19,581 bases of DNA from Candidatus Uhrbacteria bacterium (GCA_023246325.1 JAHFIO010000005.1:1-19581), one strand, 5' to 3'; positions 1 to 8,510 are shown, counted from the stretch's first letter. The notes: a model not told the origin generated them from the letters alone. Translations and numbers: made by a program.

Positions 1-1740
1 GACTATTTGATCTTGTGAGCCACGCCTTCGTACCGTAAGTTCCCCACTTTCAACTTCCTTGTCACCAACCACAAGCATAATAGGTAACTTCAGTTTTTCT
101 GCAGTACGAATCTTTTTGCCAACAGATTCAGCGCTATCATCTACCTCTACGCGAAATCCTTTTTCTTCAAATACTTTTGCAAGCATATGTGCATACGCAC
201 TATGCCTTTCTGCAACAGGCAAAATACCAATTTGAACAGGCGCTAACCATACAGGAAATGCACCTGCAAAATGTTCTATCGCAATTCCTAAAAATCTTTC
301 AACTGATCCGAGAATAGCGCGATGAATCATCACCGGTCGTTTTTTTGTTCCATCTGTATCCATATATTCCAACTGAAATCTTTCCGGTAAATTAAAATCT
401 AATTGAATCGTTGCCAATTGCCATTCACGGCCTATAGCATCTTTTGCTTTAAAATCTAATTTAGGTCCATAAAAAGCTGCTTCTCCCTCGCCAATCTCTA
501 CTTCACGTCCTACGTCTTTCATAAGATCTGCCAAAGTTTTTTCTGCTACATTCCATACATCATCTCCTCCTAAATATTTTTCCGGCTTCTTGGAATCACG
601 TACTGATAATCGAACTTCTAAGGACATATGAAACACTGCATAAAAACCTTCTATGATTTTATACATGTTCATGGCTTCATCATGAATTTGATCTTGTCGA
701 CAAAAAACATGAGCATCGTCCTGTGTTATAGAACGCACGCGTGACAATCCTTGCAATTGACCGGTATTTTCATCACGATATACCGTGGCAACTTCACTAT
801 AGCGAATTGGTAAATCACGATAACTTCGAGGCTTAGAAGCAAAAATCTGTGTATGATGCGGACAATTCATTGGCTTCAATACAAAGGTTTCATCCGTTTT
901 TTTACTTGTCACATGAAATAAATCGTCTTCAAATTTATCCCAATGTCCTGACATTTTATATAAATCACTTTTTGCTAAATGCGGAATCCACACACGAGAA
1001 TATCCATATGGTTTCATTAATTCCCAAACAAAATCTGTTAATAAATTTCGCATCAACATCCCACGAGGTGTAAAGAGTGGTAAACCAGGTCCAACTAAAG
1101 GAGAAAACGTAAACAAATCTAATTCAACGCCCAACTTTCTATGGTCCCTTCGCTCCGCTTCTTCTTGTTGCTTCATATACGCATCCAGCTCTTCTTGTGT
1201 ATTAAAAACCAATCCGTATATACGCTGCATTTGTGGATTCTCTTGATTCCCTCGCCAATATGCTCCAGAAACTTTATTCAATTTCCATACGCCAATTTCA
1301 TTCGCATTCAAAACATGGGGGCCACGACATAAATCAGTGAACTCCCCAGTTTTATACACAGAAATTGTTGTCACATTAGATGCATCAATATCCCCAGCCT
1401 CTTCCATTGAAATTTTTGTTGTTCCACGTGTTTTTAAATCATGTAATAATTCAACTTTATATACTTGTCCTATTTTTTCAAACAATGCAATCCCCTCTTC
1501 AATAGACATTTCTACTCTCTCAAAGGCAGGATGCTCTTTCACGATCTTTTTCATCTGCACATTAATTGCTTCAATATCTTTTGGTTCAAATGGTCGTCCA
1601 ATATCTATATCATAATAAAATCCATTTTCAATTACAGGCCCTACTCCAAATTTTGCGTCAGGAAACAAGCGCTGTACGGCGGCTGCACACACATGTGCCG
1701 CGCTATGTCTCTTTGTCTCAATTGGATATTCCATAGACAT
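1..1740 (-). CDS. thrS: Threonyl-tRNA synthetase lacking the TGS domain (3' end cut by window)
   Basis: Charges tRNA(Thr) with threonine in the cytoplasm. 580 codons are visible; by comparison with E. coli about 25 C-terminal residues are missing beyond the edge. The protein starts almost directly at the N2 editing domain: H12 and H16 (HSAAH) and C138/H142 (LCRGPH) form the editing-site set that removes mischarged serine. The class II catalytic core follows, with the zinc-ligand signatures NCPHH, DDAHVF and HRAI, and motif 3 RAILGSVERFLG. The C-terminal anticodon-binding domain begins near PVQIGILPV. The N-terminal TGS domain (about 60 residues in E. coli ThrRS) is absent, and no ubiquitin-like stretch is encoded upstream; this is common in reduced CPR genomes. 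The start may be 1740 (MSMEY) or 1734 (MEY); no Shine-Dalgarno site is visible, and a -10-like element lies only 4 bases upstream of the first ATG, which favours 1734 if that promoter is used. Confidence 0.97.
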   Translation of the reverse strand, partial: MSMEYPIETKRHSAAHVCAAAVQRLFPDAKFGVGPVIENGFYYDIDIGRPFEPKDIEAINVQMKKIVKEHPAFERVEMSIEEGIALFEKIGQVYKVELLHDLKTRGTTKISMEEAGDIDASNVTTISVYKTGEFTDLCRGPHVLNANEIGVWKLNKVSGAYWRGNQENPQMQRIYGLVFNTQEELDAYMKQQEEAERRDHRKLGVELDLFTFSPLVGPGLPLFTPRGMLMRNLLTDFVWELMKPYGYSRVWIPHLAKSDLYKMSGHWDKFEDDLFHVTSKKTDETFVLKPMNCPHHTQIFASKPRSYRDLPIRYSEVATVYRDENTGQLQGLSRVRSITQDDAHVFCRQDQIHDEAMNMYKIIEGFYAVFHMSLEVRLSVRDSKKPEKYLGGDDVWNVAEKTLADLMKDVGREVEIGEGEAAFYGPKLDFKAKDAIGREWQLATIQLDFNLPERFQLEYMDTDGTKKRPVMIHRAILGSVERFLGIAIEHFAGAFPVWLAPVQIGILPVAERHSAYAHMLAKVFEEKGFRVEVDDSAESVGKKIRTAEKLKLPIMLVVGDKEVESGELTVRRRGSQDQIV

Positions 1741-1744
1741 ACAG

Positions 1745-1771
1745 ATTATGTTCTACGCATTCATATGTCAA
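1745..1771 (-). promoter_or_regulatory. Candidate thrS promoter, short spacer
   Basis: On the minus strand TTGACA (1766-1771) is followed after 15 bases by CATAAT (1745-1750). The -35 is consensus and the -10 matches 5 of 6, but the 15-base spacer is short. Transcription would begin at about 1738, giving a leaderless or nearly leaderless thrS message starting at the ATG of 1740 or 1734. Confidence 0.4.
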
Positions 1772-1810
1772 AAATAGATACAGTACCAAAAGAAATCGCT
1801 ACGCATTACT

Positions 1811-2974
1811 TTATTTTACAATTAAGTCAATATGATCCTTCGGAGTGGGCAACTTCCCAATCCAAGCAGGCTGGATAATAATTTGAACATCTAATACACC
1901 ATCCGTAGTAGACAATTTTGTTTTTGCTTCTTCTATAGACAACCCAGCAATCAAATTTTTTGAAAGTGAGGCACTATTTTCTGTTAAGCGTGAAATCGCA
2001 TCAGCAGAAAACGTGATACGAGCTTTTTCTAAATTTGCATCTGCGGTATCAACTTTCAATACAACTTTTGCTGGATTAAATTCTACTAATTCGCGACCTT
2101 CTGACATTTTATCTAAAAGTTTTTGTTTTACGAGCGATATCATCTCTTTAGATGGATAAAACACTGCTGTCACATCTAATTTTTCTGATGCCATAAACTG
2201 ATCCGAGCTTTGTCCAGGTGTAATATTTGTTTTTTTCGCAGATTCTGTATCTATATATACCGCATCCCAATCATCCTGCACATTTGCTTCAGCTCGTAAT
2301 GTTTTTTTTGCTTGATCCAAAACCACATCATGCAACGTTTTATACGCATCATTTACATCGCTTTGACTTACCGTTTTTACACTTCCTGCCCCACCTTGAA
2401 AACCACTCACCGTCGTTGCATATATCCATTTCTGCATATCAATATATAAACCAGGAATTGAAAGCTTTGTATCAGGAGGTAAAATAAATACCTTTCCCTT
2501 TCCATCAGATACCGCATTGACTGTCACAGATTGAAGCGGGGGTATTATGACCGTTTTATCAATTCGATACACACGTCCATCGGGCATAGAAAGTCGCGTC
2601 GTTTTTACCAAGGTCTGTGATCGTGAATATTGATTTGAAATTTTCACAATTCCAGACACGGGTGCATCCACCGTAGATGAAGCTAAATCTTTGACGGCAA
2701 ACTCTTGAATTTTTTCAAATGATCCTTGCACAACACGTCCTTTCAATTGACCTAATTCTGGGCTTTTAGACAACTCCACCACACCTTGAACAGATTGTGT
2801 ATCGTGTTTCACGATTACCGTTACTCGCGCTCGAACAGAAGATATCCACAGGGCACCCACTATCACAAGAACGGTAATGCCAAGAAAAGAGTATGCGATT
2901 TTTTTATACACGGCAGGAGTAGGCGGTCGTGGAAATGCATCTCTAGGCCCATATTTCGTATTTCGTATATTCAT
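1811..2974 (-). CDS. Single-pass envelope protein, baseplate-J-like family of CPR
   Basis: 387 residues. A short basic, proline-rich N-terminus is followed by one membrane segment (about residues 26-46), and the remaining ~340 residues are predicted to lie outside the membrane. The middle has the pattern VKTTRLSMPDGRVYRIDKTV ... PPDTKLSIPGLY ... QGGAGSVKTVSQSDV, which I recall from CPR proteins annotated as 'baseplate J/gp47-like'; that label is by resemblance only, and a phage or contractile-injection role is not shown because no other tail genes are nearby. The C-terminal half (PSKEMISLVKQKLLDKM ... FSADAISRLTENSASLSKNLIAGLSIEEAKTKL) looks like repeated alpha/beta modules. Start: a GTG at 2998 overlaps the dnaE stop as GTGA, but the ATG at 2974 gives a normal N-terminus and sits 14 bases after an extended -10 element. 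No Shine-Dalgarno site is visible for either start. Confidence 0.7.
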   Translation of the reverse strand: MNIRNTKYGPRDAFPRPPTPAVYKKIAYSFLGITVLVIVGALWISSVRARVTVIVKHDTQSVQGVVELSKSPELGQLKGRVVQGSFEKIQEFAVKDLASSTVDAPVSGIVKISNQYSRSQTLVKTTRLSMPDGRVYRIDKTVIIPPLQSVTVNAVSDGKGKVFILPPDTKLSIPGLYIDMQKWIYATTVSGFQGGAGSVKTVSQSDVNDAYKTLHDVVLDQAKKTLRAEANVQDDWDAVYIDTESAKKTNITPGQSSDQFMASEKLDVTAVFYPSKEMISLVKQKLLDKMSEGRELVEFNPAKVVLKVDTADANLEKARITFSADAISRLTENSASLSKNLIAGLSIEEAKTKLSTTDGVLDVQIIIQPAWIGKLPTPKDHIDLIVK

Positions 2975-2988
2975 AGCTATATAAATAG

Positions 2989-2997
2989 AGTATATCA
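2989..2997 (-). promoter_or_regulatory. Extended -10 element for the envelope protein gene
   Basis: Minus-strand TGATATACT fits the TGnTATAAT extended -10 pattern and lies at the very end of dnaE, 14 bases before the ATG at 2974. It would give a leader of about 7-8 bases, consistent with the lack of a Shine-Dalgarno site. No good -35 was found. Confidence 0.35.
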
Positions 2998-5900
2998 CAT
3001 AATCTTCACCGTGCCTGTACCGATAATAGCCTCTATTTTTTTTACTATATCTTCTGAAAAAGAAATTTTTGCAGAACTACGTATTTTTCGCTGACCGTCA
3101 ACATCATCTATAACAAATATAACAGGATGCGGACCTGAATTTTCATCAAAAATTTTACGTAAATGCAAAATAACAGTTTCAGAAAGTGATGCGCGGACAT
3201 GAACACATACACCTGTTTCAGATACAGACTCGGAAGAATGAATATCCTTCCCCTCCCCAACCACCTCATCAATATTCATAGGTGTGAGTGCAAATGCGGT
3301 ATCAGCTAATATTTTCCATTCACCATCTTTTTGTTGTGGTTTTCCACGCACATATATAATTGCGTCAGCTACCCATACATCAGGAGAGGCATCACGATAC
3401 ACTTTTGGAAAAACAACAACCTCACACTTACCTGACAAATCTTCCACCTTCGCAAATACCATCGGCTCATTATTTTTTGTAAGAATTTTTTTCGCCTCTG
3501 TAATAACTCCACCTATGCTTACTTGCTTTTCTTTTCCATGTATACGTATATCTTGAATATCAATTATCTTTTTTTCTAATTTTGCTTTATACGAACGGAA
3601 TGGATGATCAGAGATATATAATCCCAATAACTCTTTTTCCCAACGTAGTAAATCAAATGAGCTAGCAAGAGGAGCATGTTGCAACTTAAACGGCGATGCG
3701 TCAGATACACTGCTTGCAAATAAATTAAATTGTCCGGAATGTGTTTCACGCTCTGCATTTTTATGATATTCCAAAATATATTCTATATTATACAAAAAGG
3801 TTGATCTATCACCAAAACGATCTAATGCGCCGGACTTTATTAATGCCTCCATAGATTTCCGATTAATTGCACGTCCTTCAACGCGATGTAATATATCCTG
3901 TATACTCTTAAATTCACCACCCTCTTTTCGAACACGAATAATATAATCAACCACATCCTGCCCAAGACCTTTGATAGCCTGTAATCCAAAACGGATTGTA
4001 CGTATTTTTGCACCCTTCACAACACTAAAACGTGCAAAAGATTCGTTGATATCCGGTGGTAATACCTGCATCCCCATATGACGTGCCTCATCAACATCAA
4101 TAGTAATACGATCCAAATTATCTGAATCTGCATTCATAAGCGCCGCCATAAAACATTCAGGCCAATGCGCTTTTAAAAAAGCAGTTTGATATGCAATAAG
4201 CGCATAACACGCTGCATGACTTTTATTAAATCCATATGCTGCAAATTCTTCAAACTGTATAAAAATATGTTCCGCTATTTCTTTTGCAACCCCTTTTTTT
4301 ATTGACCCTTCTACAAATTTTAATCGCATTTCATTCATAAGTTTTGCGATTTTTTTACCCATGGCCTTACGCAAGGTATCAGCTTCACCACCTGTGAAGC
4401 CCGCCATATCTTTCGATACTTGCATAATCTGTTCTTGATATACAGGAATACCGTATGTATTTTTAAGTGCACTCTCGAGTAATGGATGCATATACTCAAT
4501 TTTTTCTTTTCCATGTTTACGTGCAATAAAAGAATCAATAAACTGCATAGGACCAGGACGATACAAAGCAACCATAGCAATAATATCTTCAATTTCTGTT
4601 GGCTTTAATTCTTTAATATATCTTTTCATGCCATCAGATTCAAGTTGAAATACACCCGTTGTTTTTCCGGCGCCAAGTAATTGATATGTCTCAATGTCGT
4701 TTAAGGGAATTGTATCTATATTTGTTTTTACTCCATATACTGCCTCAACTATTTCCAAACATTCACGAATGATGGTGAGATTTGATAATCCTAAAAAATC
4801 CATTTTAAGTAATCCGGAAACTTCAGAAGAGTGTAATGAGTACTGGATTACTTGATCTACATCCCCACCTTGCGCTTTTTGCAAGGGCGCACATTGTGAT
4901 AATGGTTTTGGCGCAATAACAATTCCACACGCATGTTGTGATGCATGACGTGCCGTACCTTCTAATTTTATTGCGAGATCCAACAACTGCTTCATCTGTG
5001 GTTCAGTTTCATACAAAGCGCGAAGTTCAGGCGCTTCTTTAATAGACGTAGCAAGTGGAATATGTTTTCCTTGCACGGGTGGTGGAATAACTTTTGCAAC
5101 ACGATCCACTTCTTGAAATGTCATACCAAGTACACGACCAACATCGCGCACAGCTGCCCGCGCTGCCATGGTACCGAATGTAATAATTCCAGCAACATGA
5201 TCACGACCATATGTATTACTCACATATTCAATGACATCCTTCCGTTTTACGTCATCAAAATCCATATCAATATCCGGCATGCTTAACCGATCTGGATTTA
5301 AAAATCTTTCAAAGAGTAGTCCATACCTCAACGGATCAAGATTTGTTATACGTAATGAATATGCAACTATGGAACCTGCTGCAGATCCACGTCCAGGGCC
5401 TACAATAACTCCGTGTTCTTTAGCCCAATTTACATAATCTTGTACAATAAGAAAATAAGATGCAAAACCCATGCGCTGTATAGTTTCTAGTTCAAAATCC
5501 AGTCGTTCAACCGCTTCTTTTTGCAAGGCAGGATACCGTTCTTTCAAACCTTTTTCACATAATTCGCGTAAATACGTATCTGTTGTATACCCAGTAGGAA
5601 CATCAAATATTGGGAGTAAATTTTTTCCAAGCTCAAGAGTCACATTGCATCTATCTGCAATTTTTCGTGTATTCAAAATTGCATCAGGCACATGCGCAAA
5701 TGCATTGATCATGTCTTTTGGTGCAACAAGCGAATGATCGATACCGTGTATAGAAAACCTATTGGTCTCTGCAAGCATACGTCCATCATGAATACAGTGC
5801 AGCGCATCTTGTGCCTCGCTATCTGTCGGAAGAATATAGTGCACATCTTTTGTTGCAACAAGAGGTGCACCTGTTTTTTTTGCAAGCTCTATGAGAGCAC

Positions 5901-6474
5901 CATTTATATTATTTTGTGTAGAAGATTCTGGATGATGTATTAATTCTATAAAAAAATTTTCTGTTCCAAAAATTTCCTGATATTCTCGAATTATTTTTTC
6001 TGCCTTATACGCATCCTGCAAACAGGATTTGGAAATTTCACTTTTAAGGCATCCAGACAACGCAATTAAACCTTTTGCATGCTGGCGCAACAATTCTTTA
6101 TCCATGCGAGGTACATAATAAAAACCTTCAAGAAATGAAGTTGAAACGAGGGTTAGTACATTTTGATATCCTTCATTTGTTTCTGCGAGAAGTGTCAAAT
6201 GATGTGTTTTATCATCTATGCGTGGACGACGATCATGTAATGAATTCAGTGCAATGTATGCTTCAACTCCTATGATAGGTTTAAGTCCCGCCTTATGTGC
6301 GGCTTCGTAAAATTCTATAGCACCATATAACCCCGCATGATCTGTAAGTGCTATAGCGTCATACCCAAGTTGTTTTGCCGCATCTATAATTTCTGTAACA
6401 TCACCCATGGCATCTAAAAGAGAATACATGGAATGAACATGAAGATGAACAAAAGGTGATTTTGTGTCGGACAT
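2995..6474 (-). CDS. dnaE: DNA polymerase III alpha subunit
   Basis: Replicative polymerase of the chromosome, 1159 residues, the usual DnaE size (E. coli 1160). The N-terminal PHP domain carries HLHVHS (H12, H14) and ALTDHAGLYG (about 42-51), so its metal-binding set seems largely kept and it may have proofreading activity. The catalytic triad is clear: D401 and D403 in PDIDMDF, and D559 in KMDFLGL, at nearly the same numbers as E. coli. Further family marks are GPGRGSAAGS, YRPGPM, the tandem helix-hairpin-helix region (IKGLG), and an OB fold from about 985 (VSIGGVITEAKKI) to 1060. No beta-clamp-binding peptide was identified with certainty in the last ~100 residues. It ends ATG TGA, with a possible GTGA overlap into the next gene. 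The ATG at 6474 has no Shine-Dalgarno site. Two copies of the GCAGGATG word lie inside (3954, 6012). Confidence 0.98.
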   Translation of the reverse strand: MSDTKSPFVHLHVHSMYSLLDAMGDVTEIIDAAKQLGYDAIALTDHAGLYGAIEFYEAAHKAGLKPIIGVEAYIALNSLHDRRPRIDDKTHHLTLLAETNEGYQNVLTLVSTSFLEGFYYVPRMDKELLRQHAKGLIALSGCLKSEISKSCLQDAYKAEKIIREYQEIFGTENFFIELIHHPESSTQNNINGALIELAKKTGAPLVATKDVHYILPTDSEAQDALHCIHDGRMLAETNRFSIHGIDHSLVAPKDMINAFAHVPDAILNTRKIADRCNVTLELGKNLLPIFDVPTGYTTDTYLRELCEKGLKERYPALQKEAVERLDFELETIQRMGFASYFLIVQDYVNWAKEHGVIVGPGRGSAAGSIVAYSLRITNLDPLRYGLLFERFLNPDRLSMPDIDMDFDDVKRKDVIEYVSNTYGRDHVAGIITFGTMAARAAVRDVGRVLGMTFQEVDRVAKVIPPPVQGKHIPLATSIKEAPELRALYETEPQMKQLLDLAIKLEGTARHASQHACGIVIAPKPLSQCAPLQKAQGGDVDQVIQYSLHSSEVSGLLKMDFLGLSNLTIIRECLEIVEAVYGVKTNIDTIPLNDIETYQLLGAGKTTGVFQLESDGMKRYIKELKPTEIEDIIAMVALYRPGPMQFIDSFIARKHGKEKIEYMHPLLESALKNTYGIPVYQEQIMQVSKDMAGFTGGEADTLRKAMGKKIAKLMNEMRLKFVEGSIKKGVAKEIAEHIFIQFEEFAAYGFNKSHAACYALIAYQTAFLKAHWPECFMAALMNADSDNLDRITIDVDEARHMGMQVLPPDINESFARFSVVKGAKIRTIRFGLQAIKGLGQDVVDYIIRVRKEGGEFKSIQDILHRVEGRAINRKSMEALIKSGALDRFGDRSTFLYNIEYILEYHKNAERETHSGQFNLFASSVSDASPFKLQHAPLASSFDLLRWEKELLGLYISDHPFRSYKAKLEKKIIDIQDIRIHGKEKQVSIGGVITEAKKILTKNNEPMVFAKVEDLSGKCEVVVFPKVYRDASPDVWVADAIIYVRGKPQQKDGEWKILADTAFALTPMNIDEVVGEGKDIHSSESVSETGVCVHVRASLSETVILHLRKIFDENSGPHPVIFVIDDVDGQRKIRSSAKISFSEDIVKKIEAIIGTGTVKIM

Positions 6475-6524
6475 AGTATTTTGATTACTGACGGCGCAAG
6501 GCCTGTAATCTACTTGTTAAAAAA

Positions 6525-6842
6525 TTAATCTTCTTCTTCTAAAATTTCTTTAAGCGTTTTGTTTTTTGTTTTTGCTTTTTTATTGCCAAAATATGACGAA
6601 GCAGCTTTTCCTGCTGAAGCGAGAATTGAAGCATACTGTGAAACAGAACCAAGATGTTCTTTTATTGACGTAAGCGCCTGTTCAATTTTTTTTATTTTAT
6701 CTCGTGTCTCGTGCAATACCACATTCGCTTGATGTAAAATTTTCGCTAATTCATATAATGCCCAACAGAGAAAAGCAGCGATCCAAAGAACAGCAATGCC
6801 AATAGCAAGATACATGAAAGATTGAAAACCGTATAGGTTCAT
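6525..6842 (-). CDS. Small membrane-anchored coiled-coil protein, function unknown
   Basis: 105 residues. One membrane helix (about residues 10-32) is followed by a charged helical stretch of about 35 residues (HQANVVLHETRDKIKKIEQALTS) likely to form a coiled coil, a small Ala/Ser-rich segment, and a Lys-rich then Glu-rich tail (KKAKTKNKTLKEILEEED). This layout resembles DUF948/YtxH-like envelope proteins, but I cannot assign a family. It lies 50 bases upstream of dnaE on the same strand and may be co-transcribed. The extended -10 element TGGTATACT ends only 6 bases before the ATG, so translation is probably leaderless. Confidence 0.75.
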   Translation of the reverse strand: MNLYGFQSFMYLAIGIAVLWIAAFLCWALYELAKILHQANVVLHETRDKIKKIEQALTSIKEHLGSVSQYASILASAGKAASSYFGNKKAKTKNKTLKEILEEED

Positions 6843-6848
6843 ATGAAT

Positions 6849-6857
6849 AGTATACCA
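6849..6857 (-). promoter_or_regulatory. Extended -10 promoter giving a probable leaderless transcript
   Basis: Minus-strand TGGTATACT (TGn plus 5 of 6 of TATAAT) is 6 bases from the ATG at 6842, so a normal start point 6-7 bases downstream coincides with the A of that ATG. The upstream sequence is T-rich without a convincing -35. The same 9-mer precedes the GH44 gene. Confidence 0.5.
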
Positions 6858-6872
6858 TATAGTAAAAACTCA

Positions 6873-6897
6873 TAAAAAAATCCGCTGATTTAGCGGA
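6873..6897 (-). terminator. Intrinsic terminator of the Nudix-like gene
   Basis: Stem TCCGCT / AGCGGA (6881-6886 with 6892-6897, loop of 5), followed on the minus strand by seven to eight T residues (6873-6880). The TAA stop of the gene (6890-6892) lies inside the hairpin. Confidence 0.8.
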
Positions 6898-7426
6898 TAG
6901 GATATTCGTTTCTTTCTTGTCGCATGTATAGCCTCAGTGCGGCTCGACACAATGGATGAACGTCTTCATCCTGCAGTTGAATGGATTGCACCCAGCCAAC
7001 AATAGCACTTTTTTCCAAAACATAGGTTCGTGGCGCAACGAGGAAACTAGTTCCAAGAGGTAAGGTTGCTGTATAGGTTACAACATTTGCCAAAACATCG
7101 TATGGGAAATCAAGAATACTGTCACGATAATGCATTTGCGTGAAATGAAATTCTTCACGAAACATATTTTTGATTTGTATATTTGTCGGAAGTGAAAGAA
7201 CGCGATCAACAGCCTCGCCCACTCCATCACGATTCGCATAAAAAGATGATTGATGGCCACCGGGGAATTCCCATAAGTCACCTTCTTTTTTACGCACAAG
7301 CAATACATCATGATATATACTCGTATCATTTTTTCGTGAAATGATCGCATAGGCAAATGTTGCGAAACCTATGAGCGCAGGTGATTCAAGTGCGTGTTCT
7401 TTTCCGTGAGCATCGAGGATTTTCAT
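6890..7426 (-). CDS. Nudix-fold-like protein with a degenerate catalytic box
   Basis: 178 residues. The N-terminal half resembles a Nudix fold: strand (LIGFATFAYAII), then VLLVRKKEGDLWEFPGGH (about 41-58), the usual W-E-x-P-G-G-x lead-in to a Nudix box. The box itself does not follow: the expected Gx5Ex7REUxEExGU spacing is broken and replaced by SFYANRDGVGEAVDRVLSL, while an REEF motif appears later (about 90-93). The ~80-residue C-terminal part is unassigned. It may be a non-hydrolytic Nudix homologue, a divergent pyrophosphohydrolase or a regulator; the substrate cannot be told. The start at 7426 is supported by a good Shine-Dalgarno site (AGGAG at 7433-7437, 6 bases away). The gene has its own terminator and follows the terminator of the upstream gene, so it is probably a single-gene unit. 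Confidence 0.6.
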   Translation of the reverse strand: MKILDAHGKEHALESPALIGFATFAYAIISRKNDTSIYHDVLLVRKKEGDLWEFPGGHQSSFYANRDGVGEAVDRVLSLPTNIQIKNMFREEFHFTQMHYRDSILDFPYDVLANVVTYTATLPLGTSFLVAPRTYVLEKSAIVGWVQSIQLQDEDVHPLCRAALRLYMRQERNEYPIR

Positions 7427-7464
7427 GGTTGTCTCCTAACACAAAGAGCAGAAGCAGCGTAACT

Positions 7465-7491
7465 AAAAAATCCTTCCCTGTCTAGGAAGGA
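7465..7491 (-). terminator. Intrinsic terminator of the 309-residue protein gene
   Basis: Perfect 7-bp stem TCCTTCC / GGAAGGA (7471-7477 with 7485-7491, loop of 7), followed on the minus strand by TTTTTT (7465-7470). The TAG stop of the gene (7482-7484) is in the loop. Confidence 0.8.
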
Positions 7492-8411
7492 TTGGTTGAA
7501 ATGAGTCTGGCTGCACGTACAAGTGTTAACAATGCCCGTGGCCAATCATATGCATCCATATATACTTTAGCGGATGTCAGTAGTATATTCAGCTTATGTT
7601 TCATGGGTTTTATAACTGCTAGATCTGATACAAGTGACAATGTCGATGGAAATACATGCACTTTTTTTCGCAATGCAGCATATTTCACTGCATCAAATTC
7701 ACGAAACAATTTCACACGCTCAGTCCATGTCACACCATTTCTTCGTATCCGCAACATTGCACGCGTGAGAAAAAAAGTAAGTGGTATAACAATCTCTTTA
7801 TACAGTTTATGAAGTAAAAAAATCCACTTCATCCGACTACGTGCTCGCTTCAAATACGTGCGTGTATCAGAAATCTCGAATTGTGCGCATGCACGCATCG
7901 CAGATGCAATATCCTGCAGGATGAGAGTTGCATATAGTTTAAACGGATATATTGTCATTCGTTCAAATGTATTGCTCAATATCCCAAGTTTTTTTATTAT
8001 ATCCGCAAATACGAATACATCTGTTTTTTTTATTTTACGCAATTGCGTCCTCAATATTCGACCAATAATGCGCCATGCATACACGAAAAATTCACGATGC
8101 GATCGAATTCGAAGCGCGGCATCCATTGCATCCGCACTCATGGGGAGAGATATAGAAGCAATTTGTTTCAGACGTTTTTGTTTTTCATCTGATAATGGAT
8201 TTTTTTTAACTTCCCGGCTGAGATCACGAATATACCGTCTATCACTGACCGTAAGTGATATGTCTTCGGTCAACCACAAAATAAGTTCGCGCAAACAATC
8301 ATTATTTTTACACGAATCATGATGTGTGTGCACATGCGCTTGCGAAATAATAATACCCCTCTTTGTATTAACATGAATGTTTGAACGATACGTGCTGTAT
8401 ACACATTTCAT
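7482..8411 (-). CDS. Basic helical protein of unknown function
   Basis: 309 residues, rich in Arg, Lys, Ile and Leu and probably mostly helical. I recognise no family. Near the N-terminus is a cluster of possible metal ligands, HVHTHHDSCKNNDC (H26, H28, H30, H31, C34, C39). The rest has many RxxxR/K helices and two moderately hydrophobic stretches (about 150-175 and 205-220) that are too short or charged to call as membrane segments with confidence. The start at 8411 is supported by a Shine-Dalgarno site (AGAGGT, about 5 bases away). It is flanked upstream by the 74-bp inverted repeat at the end of mltG and downstream by its own terminator, so it is probably regulated separately from both neighbours. 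Confidence 0.65.
   Translation of the reverse strand: MKCVYSTYRSNIHVNTKRGIIISQAHVHTHHDSCKNNDCLRELILWLTEDISLTVSDRRYIRDLSREVKKNPLSDEKQKRLKQIASISLPMSADAMDAALRIRSHREFFVYAWRIIGRILRTQLRKIKKTDVFVFADIIKKLGILSNTFERMTIYPFKLYATLILQDIASAMRACAQFEISDTRTYLKRARSRMKWIFLLHKLYKEIVIPLTFFLTRAMLRIRRNGVTWTERVKLFREFDAVKYAALRKKVHVFPSTLSLVSDLAVIKPMKHKLNILLTSAKVYMDAYDWPRALLTLVRAARLISTNPS
7911..7922. repeat. Palindromic pair of the GCAGGAT word
   Basis: ATCCTGCAGGAT is a 12-base perfect palindrome made of two overlapping, opposite GCAGGAT words inside the 309-residue protein gene. See the finding on this dispersed motif. Confidence 0.6.
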
Positions 8412-8436
8412 TTTTTACCTCTTTTTGAAAGAACTA

Positions 8437-8510
8437 TGGTGGTGTCAGGCACCAAACTGTGGATAAGTTGTTAATTCAACTTATCCACAGTTTGGTGCCT
8501 GACCCCACCA
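8437..8510. repeat. 74-bp inverted repeat (REP/BIME-like) at the mltG 3' end
   Basis: Two 34-base arms (8437-8470 and 8477-8510) match at 33 of 34 positions around a 6-base loop TTAATT; the only mismatch is 8443 against 8504. Each arm holds a smaller hairpin, GGTG-TCAGG-CACC, like REP elements mobilised by RAYT transposases, and a DnaA-box-like 9-mer (TGTGGATAA at 8459-8467 and its reverse TTATCCACA at 8480-8488). The arms also cover the last codons of mltG; its stop is in the loop. No T-run follows on either strand, so it is not a standard terminator, though it could stall or protect the mRNA end. Confidence 0.85.

Noticed and set aside
1811..2974. Phage or contractile-injection baseplate gene
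   Set aside because: Only a vague family resemblance and a membrane anchor; no sheath, tube, spike or other tail genes are in the window.
7858..8322. Plus-strand open frame of 154 codons
   Set aside because: It is antisense to the 309-residue protein gene, which has the ribosome site and terminator; no promoter or ribosome site supports the plus-strand frame.
8459..8488. Two DnaA-box-like 9-mers as a replication origin
   Set aside because: They are the two arms of one inverted repeat; there is no AT-rich unwinding region, no further box cluster and no dnaA, dnaN or rpmH nearby.
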